A DNA stretch of 64,000 bases from Undaria pinnatifida (GCA_012845835.1 JABAKD010000025.1:12345264-12409263), one strand, 5' to 3'; positions 29,030-40,359 are shown, numbered from the stretch's first letter. The notes: generated from the sequence alone by a model not told the origin. Numbers and translations: made by a program.

Positions 29030-29940
29030 CGGCCGTCCCGAAAGGGTTATCCCGAAAGGGTGAAAACCCTGCGATCTCAATGGGTTATTCACAACCCTGC
29101 GGTCTCAATCGGTTATACCGCTGCGGAATAACCCGTACAACCCGTTGGTCTCAAATGGGTTCTCAAATGGGTTATTATAAACCCTTTGGTCTCAAATAGG
29201 TTATAAACCCTTTGGTCGAAAATGGGTTATTAACCCTTTGGTCTCAAATGAGTTATTATAAACCCTTTGGTCTCAAATGGGTTATATACCCTTTGGTCGC
29301 AAATGGGTTTTTACCAAAGGATTATTACCCTTCGGTCCCAAAGGCTTTAATGTTTTTTAGCAACCGGAGACGAGGTTAGGTGTTGCACGTGCTCTTTTTA
29401 GACGCTTGGTTGTATCGCACTCGTTGCGTTTTTTCTCGGTATACATGGGAGCCCGAAGGGCCGTACCCCTTTTTTCTCCAAAGGTTTATACCCTTTCGGT
29501 CCCAATGGGTTATAACCCCTCGGTCTCAAATGGGTTATTCCCCGTCGGTCCCCAATGTGTTGCGAAACATGTTTGGCAACCGGAGGTAGGGGTTGGGTGT
29601 TGCACGCGCTCTTTCTAGGTGCACGCTGGGTTATATCGCACTCGTTTTCGTGTTTTTCTCGGTGTACATGGGTCCCCAAATTGTACAATCTTCGGCGCCT
29701 AATAGGCTATATATAACCTTGCCAAAAGGGTTTTGGCCGTTGGGTACCGAAGGGTTAACCCTTAGGTCCCGAAAGGGCCATATAAACCTTCGGTCGCAAG
29801 AGGGTTATACCACGATTGTTCCAACAAAAAAGGTATAACCTCGAAGGGTTATAAGTCTCGAAAGGGTTATAACCCCTTCGGTCCCAAAGACGGTTATAAC
29901 CCCTGTCGGTCCCAAAGATGTGAACATGCTTGGCAACCAG
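29030..29940. repeat. CCTTTGGTCTCAAATGGGTTAT minisatellite
   Basis: A ~26-base unit '(a)aaccctttggtctcaaatgggttat' repeats about 25 times with drift (CCTTCGGTCCCAAAGGGTTATA later). The array is divided by three larger direct repeats of ~230 bases that contain 'gacgcttggttatatcgcactcgtt(g)cgtttttctcggtatacatggg' (28925, 29398, 29625). Confidence 0.92.
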
Positions 29941-29999
29941 ATAAAACGACCCAGAAAAGAACGAGTAGGATAATGCCCCGTCCGTGTCATTGCTTTAGC

Positions 30000-30710
30000 T
30001 TGGGCACTTTTTTTTTTTTTTTGTTATCCCCCAACCACTAAGCAGTACCGATGCTGTTATGATTTTTTTTTTCTCGTCATTTTTGTCCTACAGTGAAGTT
30101 CCAAAAGATTTCGTTGTTGGTCGTTCATTTTTCAGTCTGATGTCTCAACAACGTATCTGTAGCAGTGCCTATGCAGGAGTAGTGCTTAGTTCCTTCCTGC
30201 CGCAAATTCTTGTTCCACATTGAAGTCTAAAGAGGTTATCCACGAAAACGTGCAAGTTTGAAAGGGCGCCTGCCCTGTTGCTACCGCTTTTGGACGAGTC
30301 GAGCGGGGCGGCTGACTGGTACAGTGGCGGGGAGGTGACGCGCAACTTTTGGTTTCTGGTGCTAGAACCCGCTGCTGCAGCTACTACTGCTGGTGTTGGT
30401 GCTCGTGCTGGTTGGTGCTATGGCATGCTGCTGTTGTTTGCTGTTTTTTGCTGGCACTGCTGGTGCTATGGGTGCTGCTTGCTGCCGCTGGTGCCGCCAC
30501 CGCTGCTGCCTAGCGCGGCTATTAATAGTGGCTGCTATCACTGACTGCTGCTGAGCTGCTATTTTGCTTGCTGCTGCCTTTTGCGACTGATGCTGTTGCC
30601 TCTGGTTATTGTGATGGCGTCAACGTGATTGTGGATGCTGTTGTATTGTTCGAAGGGGGGGACATGGATGTGCGTGTTTGCTTGTGTGTTTCGTTTCGTT
30701 ATTGCGTGGG
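30000..30710. other. No recognised gene; GCTGGTGCT triplet region
   Basis: 30370-30600 is rich in GCT/GGT triplets (Ala/Gly/Cys-rich frames). No splice-bounded exon or domain was found. Confidence 0.5.
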
Positions 30711-30714
30711 TGCC

Positions 30715-31060
30715 TGCGCTCTGGCTCGCTTGCTTGCCTGCCTGCCTGCGCGCTGGCTTGCTTGCTTGCCCACCTCCCTGCTGGCTTGCTTGCCTGACTG
30801 CGGTATTGCCTGCATGCCTGCCTGCCTGCCTGCCTGCTGGCTTTCCTGCCCGCCTGCTTGCGTGTGTGGTTGGTTGCGATGCGTGCTGGCCTGCTTGCGT
30901 GCCGGCATGATTTTGCTTGATACTGTCCGGCTTGCGTATTGGCTTGGATACGCACCGGCTTGCCTACGAAGTGCTGGCTTGCGCGCGCGCTGGCTCGCGA
31001 GCATGCTGGCTTACTCGTTTGCTGGCTTGTTTGCCTAATTGCTTGCTTGTTTGGTGGTGT
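30715..31060. repeat. GCTTGCCTGCCT minisatellite
   Basis: Tetramer-based repeats (GCCT, GCTT) in an 11-14-base higher unit. All frames are open, giving Cys-Leu-Pro-Ala or Gln-Ala-Ser-Lys repeats that should not be called genes. Confidence 0.92.
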
Positions 31061-31369
31061 GCTCGTGCTATCAATAGGTTGGTCTAGTTCAGATGTGGGT
31101 GCAGAGCTACTGTAGGACGTATCTTAAGTATCGTAAGTAGTCGTTGAGTAGGTGCAAACCTGCTCCATTTTCGAGATAAGGACTGACCAAGGCTACAGTA
31201 GAGGGGTCCAGTATAGCCTCGCGGGCGAGTGGCTAAACCGTTCAGATCATTCTTTGGACCAAAGCAATGGTACGGGGGATCGCTTTTGAGGCTGTTCCTT
31301 CTCAGTGTCTCGGACTCAATCGCGCAAGTGCCACCCCTGTTTCGTGAAGGTCTACTTTTTTCGCGTCGG

Positions 31370-31645
31370 TGACGCATGCTGCGGTAGATGTGCATCGTTT
31401 TTTTTTTCCCCCGAGGTTCGTAACCTGATATGAGGTCGCTATCGTACCTTGTCCGAAAACTGATATTTGAGTAAACTGAAAGTGAACCTCGATGGAGACA
31501 AGACTCACGGCCTAGGTAACAAAAAACTTCAACCTTGTGAAAAACACATACCTGGTATACATTCCGATAATTTTGGGTTAATAAGGCGAGCCCCACCACT
31601 CGGAAAATATTCTAGCCGAAACTACCACCTCTGTCGTAGCACGGT
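31370..31645 (-). mobile_element. M1-family MITE copy
   Basis: It starts 'gacgcatgctgcggtagatgtgcatc' and ends 'ctacctctgtcgtagcac'. The interior reversed M1 blocks include 'cacggcctaggtaac' (31507) and 'ccgataattttgggttaataaggcgagccccaccactcgg'. Confidence 0.75.
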
Positions 31646-32002
31646 GTTTGTTTTTTTTTCGCGATATGACACCGCGTCATGCAATGGTTAGCTGTGACTT
31701 CGATTAGTTTGCGGGGTCGATATTTTTTAATTGTTGATATTTTTCAAAGCTTCGTGATACACACGCCGCTCTCGTTATTGCGGATTTTTTTGTTTTCCGA
31801 TGTGGATCGCCATGGATGGGTTGTGTTGGTCGTACTCGCTTTTTTTACTGAGATGCAGAGCCGTTCGCGCCAGTGTGGCTTAAATATAGCAGTGAAAAGA
31901 AGGCCACCCCCCCCCCCAACTCTGTAGCCCGGATATGTGGGAAAAAGGACGGTGCCGCGCGATAAAACATACCAGTACGCCGTACCTGGTATTGTACCTA
32001 CA

Positions 32003-32269
32003 GACCCAGGCTACGGTAGGGGGGGCCTCTTTTGGGCCTTTTATTTCAGTGGCTAGGGGTCACTCGCGCGAGTGCCCCTTTATTCCTATGCAATCTTACG
32101 TTTTCTTTATTTTTACATTGACGAAATCAATCCGCAATGCAAAGGTGATCTATACTGCGCTAAACCAAGTGCCTAAACCATCTCCATCCGTAGGGTAGAG
32201 AGCTACTCGTGCGAGTGGCTCTAACACACCAGTGAAAATGGGGGTACCCCCCCTACCGTAGCCTTGGTC
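32003..32269. mobile_element. M3-family MITE with 4-bp target duplication
   Basis: Termini GACCCAGGCTACGGTAGGGG and inverted GACCAAGGCTACGGTAGGGG, flanked on both sides by TACA (31999-32002 and 32270-32273). The interior has two ACTCG(C/T)GCGAGTG palindromes. The element is 267 bp and non-coding. One of the two best-preserved M3 copies. Confidence 0.92.
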
Positions 32270-32299
32270 TACACAAAAGCAATGCCCCGCATGCAGCCT

Positions 32300-33300
32300 A
32301 CTGCCCCGCCCTTTCCCCCCACACACCGCAGGCGTGCAATGCATGCTGAATGCGTTTCGACTAGGTTGTATCTATCTATAGAATGGCCACCACCATTGTC
32401 CATGGAATACGTATAGATGTGTGGGTTATGTAGTTTGGTCGATGTTGTGTCGCTTATCGATCACCATGCTGTGTGCAACAAGGGCATTCATCGCCATCAT
32501 TGATTGCGTGTGTGCGTGTGTAGAACGAAATCGATCATTTCATTCATATCTCGACGATCAAACATCTCATAAGCCACGCGAATAGAATGCCTGCTAAACA
32601 CGCGGCTCCTGTTTTTTTGTTCATCTCGTCCCCTTTTTTCGTTTGCTTGACGGCGGTCAGTACCGTTTTGAGACTGTTATTGTTGTCTACTACATTCTGC
32701 GTCGCCATTTTCTCCGCAAAATTAAAAGTAGGATTATTTTATAAAAAAATATTTCAAGGGCGTCAGCCGTGAGTTCGACGAATTTTAGGTCACTACTCAT
32801 CTTTGCAAGCTGCGTTGTTGGTACCTTGTAATATACTATATGGGTGAGTTTTTGTTGGGAGGGGTCCTATTTTTTGTCCGCTATTATAATGGTAAGTATT
32901 GATATTTTTACTTTTATATTTGTATGCGCCGCGTACTAGTCTATACTATTACAATACTATTCACACTAACAACTGCTGCTGCAGTATCTATTAATAACAA
33001 TGTAGACTAATAGCGGTATACCTATCACGGTTACGTTCCAAGATACAGTTCCTCCAGAGATCTGTGATTCCGTGAGTGAACATTTGTTTGCCTACTCGAG
33101 TAGGTGCATCCACTCTGTATACTATCCGCACAAAAAACAGTAGTAGTAGTATGTACGAAGAAATAACGGTTCGCGTCGATGGGCGTTACAAGCAAAAATA
33201 AAGAAACGAGGAGAGCTTGTACTCGCCAATCTGTTTTCAAGGGGGTCTGCTACTAAGATTCCTCCAACGATCTGCGATGTGTATACATATCCACACGTCG
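32300..33300. other. No recognised gene
   Basis: AT-richer unique-looking sequence. 32765-32815 carries the shared 'cgtgagttcgacgaattttag…catctttgcaagctgcg' block. No convincing exon on either strand. Confidence 0.5.
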
Positions 33301-33343
33301 ATCATTGAACGCAGACGCTGTGGCAACGGTGATAGCGATGCCA

Positions 33344-33733
33344 TCACCTCGACCACAACCGTTTCATAGTTTTTTTTCTGTAACTCTGCAAAGCAGCCCC
33401 GGAGAGCGTCAGCATCATCACACCAACCACCACCCATCCGCAACACACCACACCACCACACCGACCGCAAGAACGAACGCTCCACCCTTCGAGCCGCACC
33501 GCCCGCTCTTCATCAACTCTCTTCTTGGCCGTGCCCGCGTACTCACGGAACACCTCCGAGTTTGCTTCAGCTCGTTGGTCGACCCGTTGCGCTTGAGTCC
33601 TGTGCTCGCACAGGAGCGTGCTGCATTTACTGCGCTTAGTGCTGCTGGTTGCAGGGCGGCCACACCAAGCAGCAAGAGCACCAGCGCACGACGAGTTCCT
33701 CGAGGCATCCATCGTCCCCGAGTACCATTGCAT
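33344..33733 (-). CDS. Candidate small membrane protein (129 aa) or exon
   Basis: The minus-strand frame from ATG at 33733 runs to a stop at 33344. The middle, EANSEVFREYAGTAKKRVDE, is hydrophilic and helical. A hydrophobic span WVVVGVMMLTLSGAAL then a basic end (SYRKKTMKRLW) suggest a C-terminal membrane anchor. A second minus frame opens at 33708 with a signal-peptide-like start (RRALVLLLLGVAALQPAALS) and the plus strand is open too. The true frame is therefore undecided and no family was recognised. Confidence 0.3.
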   Translation of the reverse strand: MQWYSGTMDASRNSSCAGALAAWCGRPATSSTKRSKCSTLLCEHRTQAQRVDQRAEANSEVFREYAGTAKKRVDEERAVRLEGWSVRSCGRCGGVVCCGWVVVGVMMLTLSGAALQSYRKKTMKRLWSR

Positions 33734-33960
33734 GTGGCGGTGTACTGCCCTAGCCTAGTCGGTGTCCTGAGTTCGAGGTGTGATCCTGTCTTCGTGTCCT
33801 GCTACCTGGTATCACATTCCTGGTATATACCTACTATACGTACTGCAGTACAGCAAGAAAGCATCACACTTCTCACCGAGCATCGTTCCCGGCTATTCTC
33901 TCCATAAGAGTCGCGGACACCTCCTCCGCCGCCACCACCACCACCACCACGACAACAAGA

Positions 33961-33984
33961 TGAGCGCAACCAACGGCGTGAAGG
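33961..33984 (+). CDS. Candidate first coding exon
   Basis: A good initiation context AACAAG-ATG-AGC encodes MSATNGVK and ends at AAG|GTGAGAG, a strong donor. The preceding (CAC)n would be leader. No downstream exon of the same gene was identified, so this is only a structural suggestion. Confidence 0.25.
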
Positions 33985-34164
33985 TGAGAGTCAGCAACGA
34001 TTGACCCGTTCGTGCGGTTTTGTTGGTTAGAAGCAGGCACACAGCCTACAATACACCACAGGTACCTCTCGGATGCCCGTTCTGAAATACAATCTAATAG
34101 ACTGCTTTCAGTCAGCGCTGGCTGACTTTCGGGACTATTTTTTACGAGGGACCCTATTAATAGT

Positions 34165-34340
34165 AAATACCTGGTAGGACCTACGGTGGAGACAAAAACT
34201 TACATACTCATATATTTTTACTAACAATATTTGGTCCTAGTTACTATCACGGGGGACCTAGTAAATAGGACCTACGGTGGAGACAAAAACTTATATATTC
34301 ATATATTTTTACCAACAATATTTGGTCCTATTTACTATCA
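34165..34340. repeat. ~85-bp tandem duplication
   Basis: 34180-34245 and 34265-34335 share 'ggacctacggtggagacaaaaacttatatattcatatatttttaccaacaatatttggtcct'. Two near-identical copies, hence recent. (GAC)n follows at 34430-34450. Confidence 0.9.
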
Positions 34341-35272
34341 TCCTCCGTAAAAAAAAAAAAAATAGAGGGCTCATCAACGAACGGAATTTTTGCCGGCCTC
34401 CGGTGTATCCTCCCACAAGGATCGCTCACACGACGACGACGACGACGACGGCCACCACCACCACCCCCTCGACAGCACGACGGCAGCGAAGGGCGCCAAG
34501 AGGCCATTCCCTCCATCCGTTGGGTGTGCCTAGAGCAGCGTGTACGTACACGATTCCACGGCTTGAGACATATGCCAGAAGGTACCCCTGTATCCTTTCA
34601 AATCGCGCATACCTCCAGGACGAGACGGTATGAGCCTCAACGGGAGCCGGCAGTGCGCCGTTGGTGCGGTTCGTTCGTGTCTACCCAGCGGCGCGGGCAA
34701 ATACATACTCCGCGGTTTACAGCAGCGCTGGTAGTTCTGTTGTCCGAGCCCATTGCATTCAGGGATGTCCCACACAGCCGCGGGTGTGTTAGGTGTGCTG
34801 CAGTAGCATCGCCGTACGTACATGCCTACCTGGTATTGATTTCGCAAAAATGGCAGCCACGGAAATTGCAGCATTGGTACTGCAGTATGTTTTAATGGGC
34901 ACAGTTATCAGCGAATTCAATGCAGACCGACGGGAAAAAAAAACGCATCAAACGGCGGATATGCCAAGCAAGCGATAAAAAGTAGGACGCGAACCAGAGA
35001 GGAGGAGGAAGAGGAAATAAAGACACCTGTGACCACGACTTGTCGGGAAGGTCGCCGAGGGTATAACCATCTCTTACGATTAGAGCTAGAAATAATCAAG
35101 TCATGGGGAAAAAAAAATGCCAAAAGAAAGAAAGGTGTTGGCAATTGCATCCTCGAATCCCGTGTCGCTCTGCGCATTATCTGGTTGCGATCGATTGTGG
35201 CCCTCATTCCTCATCCTGACTTCCTCAAGCGCACGCACTGAGCACTTGACCAAACGAACGAAGACCGTTCGG

Positions 35273-35665
35273 GATCAAAGCTACGGTGTAGGGGGGACAA
35301 TTTTTAGGACTTCTTCTTTAGTGCCCCCGGGTCACTCGCGCGAGTGACTCCCCTGCTCCCCTTCTTTGCCGTCTGAAGATCGCGTGCTGCTGTTTTGTTT
35401 CATCGGTATGAATCCGCCATGTAACGGTTAGCTACGGTTAAGAAATTGGTGGGGAAGGGTTTTAACTAATTGCTTACCCAAACCATTGGTGGGGAAGGCT
35501 AACCAATTGCTTACCCAACAAACCAAGCCTTATTATAACACTACTCTGCGGCAAACAAATCGCCTGGAGTTTTTTTTTTGTCATTGAGGCACGGAGTCCC
35601 TCTTCTTGTGAGGTGGCTCAAATGGTGACGAAAGGCGGCACCCCCCCCCTACCTGAGCCTTCGCC
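35273..35665. mobile_element. M3-family MITE with 4-bp target duplication
   Basis: Flanked by TCGG on both sides (35269-35272 and 35666-35669). Left end GATCAAAGCTACGGTGTAGG, right end …CCTGAGCCTTCGCC. It has the 'gggtcactcgcgcgagtgactcc' palindrome and 'atgaatccgccatgtaacggttagctac'. It is longer than other copies (393 bp) because of an internal duplication around 'aaattggtggggaaggg' (35440-35500). Confidence 0.82.
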
Positions 35666-35739
35666 TCGGATGTGCATCAGATATCGGAGGCATCCCATGG
35701 TAGGACTTGCAATTTTTACGCCACCAAACGTTTCTGACA

Positions 35740-35965
35740 CCGGGGTTGAGCTCCTCTCACGTATGCGGCCTATAGCGGTTAGTAAGATAATTTCATTGAC
35801 ATCAATAAGTTTTTTTTTAATAGTTAGGACTCAGCGAACAGGAAACGATGAGGTCGAGTTGCGCGAACGGATATCTTCGAAATCATGCTGTAGGAGGTGT
35901 GAGGTATTAAGCCCCGCACGTCAAGAGCTCAGAACCTTGTGTGCGGAACGCCTAGTGTGGGGTGA
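35740..35965. mobile_element. M2-family MITE relic
   Basis: It contains 'ccggggttgagctcctctcacg', 'tttttttaatagttaggactcagcg', 'cgagttgcgcgaacggatatcttcgaaatcatg' and 'gtcaagagctcagaacctt', all M2 interior blocks. Termini not clear. Confidence 0.6.
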
Positions 35966-36284
35966 CTCCTCTCATCTCAACCCCGTGATGGTCAAATTCT
36001 GTACGGACTTTGCTCGTCTTTCGCGCCCACAACACACGCACGATGACGAGGCACACGTTGTTCGGGTACGCGATAAACGCCTGCCAGCTATAAAGGAGAC
36101 CACTGATTACCTGATGACAATAATGACGCCGCAACGGGAGAGAGGGTATACGATAACACTAACAATCCCACGGATTTCTTTTCGCGGCGAAACGTTTTTT
36201 GTGTGGCGAGATACGAGGTGGCGGAGTGACCGTCGCTTCCGTACCCTTAAAAAACGTTTTTTTTTTTTTCACTTGGCCAAAACC

Positions 36285-36665
36285 CGACCAGCTGGTCGCG
36301 TCGGGACGTTTTCAAGTTATCGTAGGTCGAGTCGGGTCGGGTCAAGAGGTGTTCGAAGTGTTACGGCTCGGGTCAGAAGGTACTCAATGCTCGCGGGTCG
36401 GATCGGGTCGGGTCGGGTCGGGTCGGGTCGGGTCGGGTCGGGTCGGGTCGGGTCGGGTCGGGTCGGGTCGGGTCGGGTCGGGTCGGGTCGGGTCGGGTCG
36501 GGTCGGGTCGGGTCGGGTCGGGTCGGGTCGGGTCGGGTCGGGTCGGGTCGGGTCGGGTCGGGTCGGGTCGGGTCGGGTCGGGTCGGGTCGGGTCGGGTCG
36601 GGTCGGGTCGGGTCGGGTCGGGTCAGGTCGGGTCGGGTCGGGTCGGGGCGGGTCGGGGCGGGTCA
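36285..36665. repeat. (GGTCG)n pentanucleotide array
   Basis: About 50 nearly perfect GGTCG/CGGGT repeats (36398-36640) expanded inside a copy of the inverted element seen at 11655-11840 (shared 'gtcgggacgttttcaagttatcgtaggtcgagtcgggtcgggtc'). Both strands are fully open (RVGSG and PTRPD peptides), purely because the pentamer lacks stops. Confidence 0.95.
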
Positions 36666-36789
36666 CGCCGACCAGATCATCCGTCCCGCGAGACGTGTGA
36701 CCTGACGCCCGGGGAAAGCCCTGAAATATAGGGGGGGTATTGACGCCGATGGTGTTCTCTCTCATAACAAGACTAATACTATAGTAGCG

Positions 36790-37765
36790 GTACTTGACGC
36801 GCGCTACAGCGGAACTGTATGTAGCACTTTTGGTTTAAATCATTTTCTGAGTTAAAGGGTCTCCATAGACCCGAATCATCGGGCGCTGTCATTCTTTTAT
36901 GCAGCAACATGTTTAGTTTTTTAAACCTAGGCCATGGGGTTGTCCATCGGTTTGCACTTTTTTTGAGTTTTTTTACGAAAAAACAAGCAGTTCTGTTGTG
37001 AAGCGTACAGAACTTCCCAACCTAGTGAGCCTCTGAAAAATGTTATTTTTGCACCTTTCCCGCGTATCTCAGTGTCAACGCGCTTGTCCCACCCGTAGTT
37101 TTTTTAACGCTTTGTGCTGCCCATAACCCAAAAAACACGAAAAAAAGCATACTTCAAATTTTTTTGTGCACATACATGACGAGAACATCTCTGATACGTA
37201 AAAAAAGGTCTACCAGAAGATAACTCGCATCGTGCACCTGTCGTTAGGGTGTGTTTGCGATTTTCAAGTTTCGTGTGGGTTGGAAAATAATATACCTACC
37301 TGGTAACAATTTTGAAACCGACGAGGCAAACCAAACAAAAAAGAAATGGAGAAAAAAATTACAATGCACCGCATGGTTCTGGAGATAACGCTTGGTTCTC
37401 ATTTTAGGCTCCGTTCCCATTTTTCCGAAAACTCTTTTATAATGGTGGAGAAACATGCTTCTAACCTACCCTGGTGTGAAAATAGCTATTTTTGCCGATT
37501 GCTTTCATGGGTTGGTGTGGCCTTGGATTGCGGCGTTTGACGGTTTCAATACTAATATTATTTACACGATCTCTTATCCAACTTCCACCCAACCAGAGTT
37601 GGAACTCCGCAAAACAACGTTTGTTTCGTGAGGTAGATGGACGCGCGCAAGATAGAAGAGGTGGTGACATTTTTGGCTGAATGAAGCGTTTTTTGTGAAC
37701 GAGGGGCTCCTTAACTCAAAATTGTCGGAATTTCACGTTTTTTGTTTTGCGATATGTTTCGCTGT
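36790..37765. mobile_element. Cluster of eroded M1 relics
   Basis: M1 landmarks recur: 'gacgcgcgctacagcgg' (36795), 'cctaggccatggggttgtccatcggtttgcac' (36936), 'gaacgaggggctccttaactcaaaattgtcgg' (37696). No gene; 37240-37680 is otherwise unassigned. Confidence 0.55.
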
Positions 37766-37770
37766 ATGCC

Positions 37771-38054
37771 GACGCGTGCTAGGCTGTATATAGAGAGGTG
37801 GCACTTTTCTTCTCAGAATGGTTTCTGAACGACGGGGCTCCTTAATTAAGCCGAAATCGTCGGAAATAGGCCATATTTTCTTTGCACGATTATCGTCGTG
37901 TACCTAGGCCATATGAGATTTTTCATCCGCCATAAAGCAGGTTTTATTTTTTCCAAAATCAGTTTTTGGGTTAAGAAGGACATGTCTTAACCTCCTGAAT
38001 TGAGGGGTAGTATTAGAAAAAAACGTGGTGTGCACCTCTATTGTAGCACGCGTC
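37771..38054 (+). mobile_element. M1-family MITE with 4-bp target duplication
   Basis: Starts GACGCGTGCTAGGCTGTATA and ends CTCTATTGTAGCACGCGTC, flanked by TGCC on both sides (37767-37770, 38055-38058). 284 bp, non-coding. Interior blocks are typical of the family, including 'acctaggccatatgagatttttcatccg'. Confidence 0.9.
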
Positions 38055-38091
38055 TGCCAAGACCATGAGATTGCTCATCGAGAAGACTTTA

Positions 38092-38345
38092 TCTTTTTTT
38101 TTTAGTGTTCGCTAAATCACTCTTAGGGGCGAGGCAAAGTGTAAATAGGTACTTAAGCGAGGAGTCTCGGGAAAACAATGCAAAATGCTCAACCTCTACT
38201 ACACCGTACGTGTAGTATTCGTCGATGTCGCGTGTAAGAGCCGCATCATCATCGTAAGGTCCGCGGGTCCGATGGATGGAGTAGTAGGCGAATTTATCGT
38301 CCTCACTAAATTCCATGTTGTGCGTTCCAAGTCCGACCGAGTGTA
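38092..38345 (-). CDS. Candidate exon or short protein of unknown function
   Basis: The minus frame reads HNMEFSEDDKFAYYSIHRTR, GPYDDDAALTRDIDEYYTYG, VVEVEHFALF and ends at a stop in a poly-T region. The acidic, Tyr-rich composition differs from the repeat-derived frames around it, which suggests real protein. Upstream (38395 onward) is a GAAGCTTCC minisatellite, so the 5' part would be intron. Family unknown. Confidence 0.35.
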
Positions 38346-38394
38346 TACTCGTGCTCGTACGGTGTGTTACATCGATTGCTTTTCTCGTGGAAGT

Positions 38395-38855
38395 TGATGA
38401 AAGCTTCCATGGACGCTTCCATGGAAGCTTCATGGACGCTTCCATGGAAGCTTCCACGCTTCCACGGAAGATTCCAACAGTTCCATGAATGGAAGCTTCC
38501 ACTACTTCTAGAAGCTTCCATTGCTTTCATTCTTGTTCCATGGCAGTAGTGAAAGCTTCCATGGAAGTAGCGGAAGTAGTGGAAGCTTCCACGAAAGTTT
38601 CCGTGGAAATTTCCTTGGAAGCTTCTAGTGGAAGCTTCTACACTAGTTCAATGGAAGCTTCTAGTGGAAGATTCTACGCTACTTCCATGGAAGCTTGCTC
38701 TCCTTCCCTTTTATGGGAGCTTCCGTCCTTCCGTCCCGTCTTCTATGGAAGCTTCCGTCCTTCCGTCCCGTCTTCTATGGAAGCTTCCATAGAAGTTAGT
38801 GGATGCTTCCGTAAAAGCTTCCGCGGAAGCTTCCATGAAAACTTCCACTACTTGT
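38395..38855. repeat. GGAAGCTTCCATGGAAGCTTCC palindromic minisatellite
   Basis: Units built on the palindromes GGAAGCTTCC and TTCCATGGAA are repeated about 30 times, so the array is nearly identical on both strands. It can fold into many alternative hairpins. Confidence 0.93.
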
Positions 38856-38859
38856 AAGC

Positions 38860-40330
38860 ATGCAGATTCTAAAGAGCGCACCATGATTTGTAGGTGCTGG
38901 CCAACAAAACGCACAAAAAAATCGACTGCTTCCCGGGACAATCTCGCAGGAAATACCCCTCACTTGAAAAAAAATTCGACTGCTCCTCAGAACTTGCTTG
39001 GCCAATCAACTAACTGCATCAGCGGTGTTGCGCACGGCGCAAGTTCAAAAAAAGGCCTATGGGGTCAGGGTCAACATCATCGTCATCATCATGTTGCCGC
39101 GTTACGGTGGAGGCTGGGTGAGTGGCCCGCTACTATCGACCAAGGCCACAGAACGGGGAGGTAACTCCCGTATTTCACTACCGGGTTTGGGCCACCCGCA
39201 CGAGTGACGCACGCGTGACTCTATACCAAACCCTGGACAATACGTTCCATTTTTTTTTTATTTTTTACTTTCTTATCCTCCGGCGGATGGGGAAAAATAA
39301 AGCTTTATTTAGCTCACCACACTTCCGCGTATTTTCGTACGCGTCGTGTGTCGATTTAACTCAGTTGCTTTCGCAGCCCAACGCTAGCTGGCGCACTCTT
39401 CGAGTCCCACTGTAGGTATAGCGTAAGCTGTCCCTATCAGTGGTCTTCGTTACAACCCCGGCAGCGCAAGCTGCCGTTGTATACGGGTGCGTGTGTATGT
39501 CGACCCGGCCTGTCCCCTGAGGGTCAGTTTCGGTGGAGATAGCCACCCGGAATGTCATCTTTCCGGGTAGTGTGGGACTTACGCAAGCTCACCCACTAAC
39601 AAAACCCCTGGCCATGATGAAAAGCCTTCCGCCGGACTTGGTCCAGTTACGGTCCACCCTACCCATTCGGGCGTTGGTCGTTCCAGGTTCCAGGTCAATA
39701 GGCAATCGGTCACATCATATTCCAATATGAGACCTATTGTTGCTCGCGATAGGCGTCGATGAGTACTTTTCGTAGCCTGTTGGGGCCGAGAATGGGTATC
39801 GATTGGCATCTTCAATGATCTACTGTTTGGCCGATAGCCTGTTGTACCTATTTATCTGAACATGTTGATACAACAAGCAAGTAGGTATCGATAGACATTT
39901 TCAGGGCGGTATTGTTTTGGGCGATAGGATATTGGCGATGAGAGGCGGAAGCTATACCTCAGACGAAAACACTTCAGGCGATGTGCTTGGCGCAGTGTAG
40001 CTGACGATTCCACTGCGGATTCATGCAACAAAAATTTGAAGCAGCACGAGCGCTCAATAGACCGCGACTCGAACAGGGGGAGTGACCCGCGCCGCGAGTG
40101 ACCCCGAGCCAATTGCAAAAAAAAAAGCCCCACAAGTGATCCATCCCGCAGCGTTGGACCATCATCGCAGAACCCTGTTCGGTTCCCAGTTCCACTCTAA
40201 CTTCTATGTAGCTTGCCTCCTGACCGAAAATAACCACGCGTAAAAATCCTGGAAACTTCCGAGAGTGTCCTTCCCGGAAACTTCCGATCCTTCCCGGAAA
40301 GTTCTGTCCTAAAGCGTTGTAAACCTAACT
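38860..40330. other. Mosaic without recognised gene
   Basis: 39145-39215 and 40060-40150 are M3 fragments (gtttgggccac(c)cgcacgagtgac; gagtgaccccgagcc). 39730-39960 repeats 'gcgataggcgtcgatgagt/ggtatcgat(t/a)g(g/a)cat' blocks. 40250-40310 repeats 'cccggaaacttccga'. 39530-39730 has an open plus frame with no recognisable domain. Confidence 0.5.
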
Positions 40331-40359
40331 GCTCAACACTGCTGCTTCCCTCATGCACG

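Noticed and set aside
28450-29940. CRISPR-like appearance of regular short repeats
   Set aside because: The units are contiguous and degenerate without unique spacers of constant length, and the genome is eukaryotic; these are minisatellites.
30568-31038. 156-codon Cys/Leu/Ala/Pro-rich frame resembling a Cys-rich protein
   Set aside because: Repeats of GCCTGCTT produce it; the opposite strand is equally open (QASKQAGRQ).
36398-36640. Telomeric repeat
   Set aside because: The unit GGTCG is not a known telomere repeat (TTAGGG or TTTAGGG types), and the array is internal and embedded in a dispersed element.
35613-36731. 372-codon plus-strand open frame containing RVGSG repeats
   Set aside because: Its length comes from the GGTCG pentamer array; the upstream part is M3 and M2 element sequence. 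The minus-strand PTRPD frame has the same cause.
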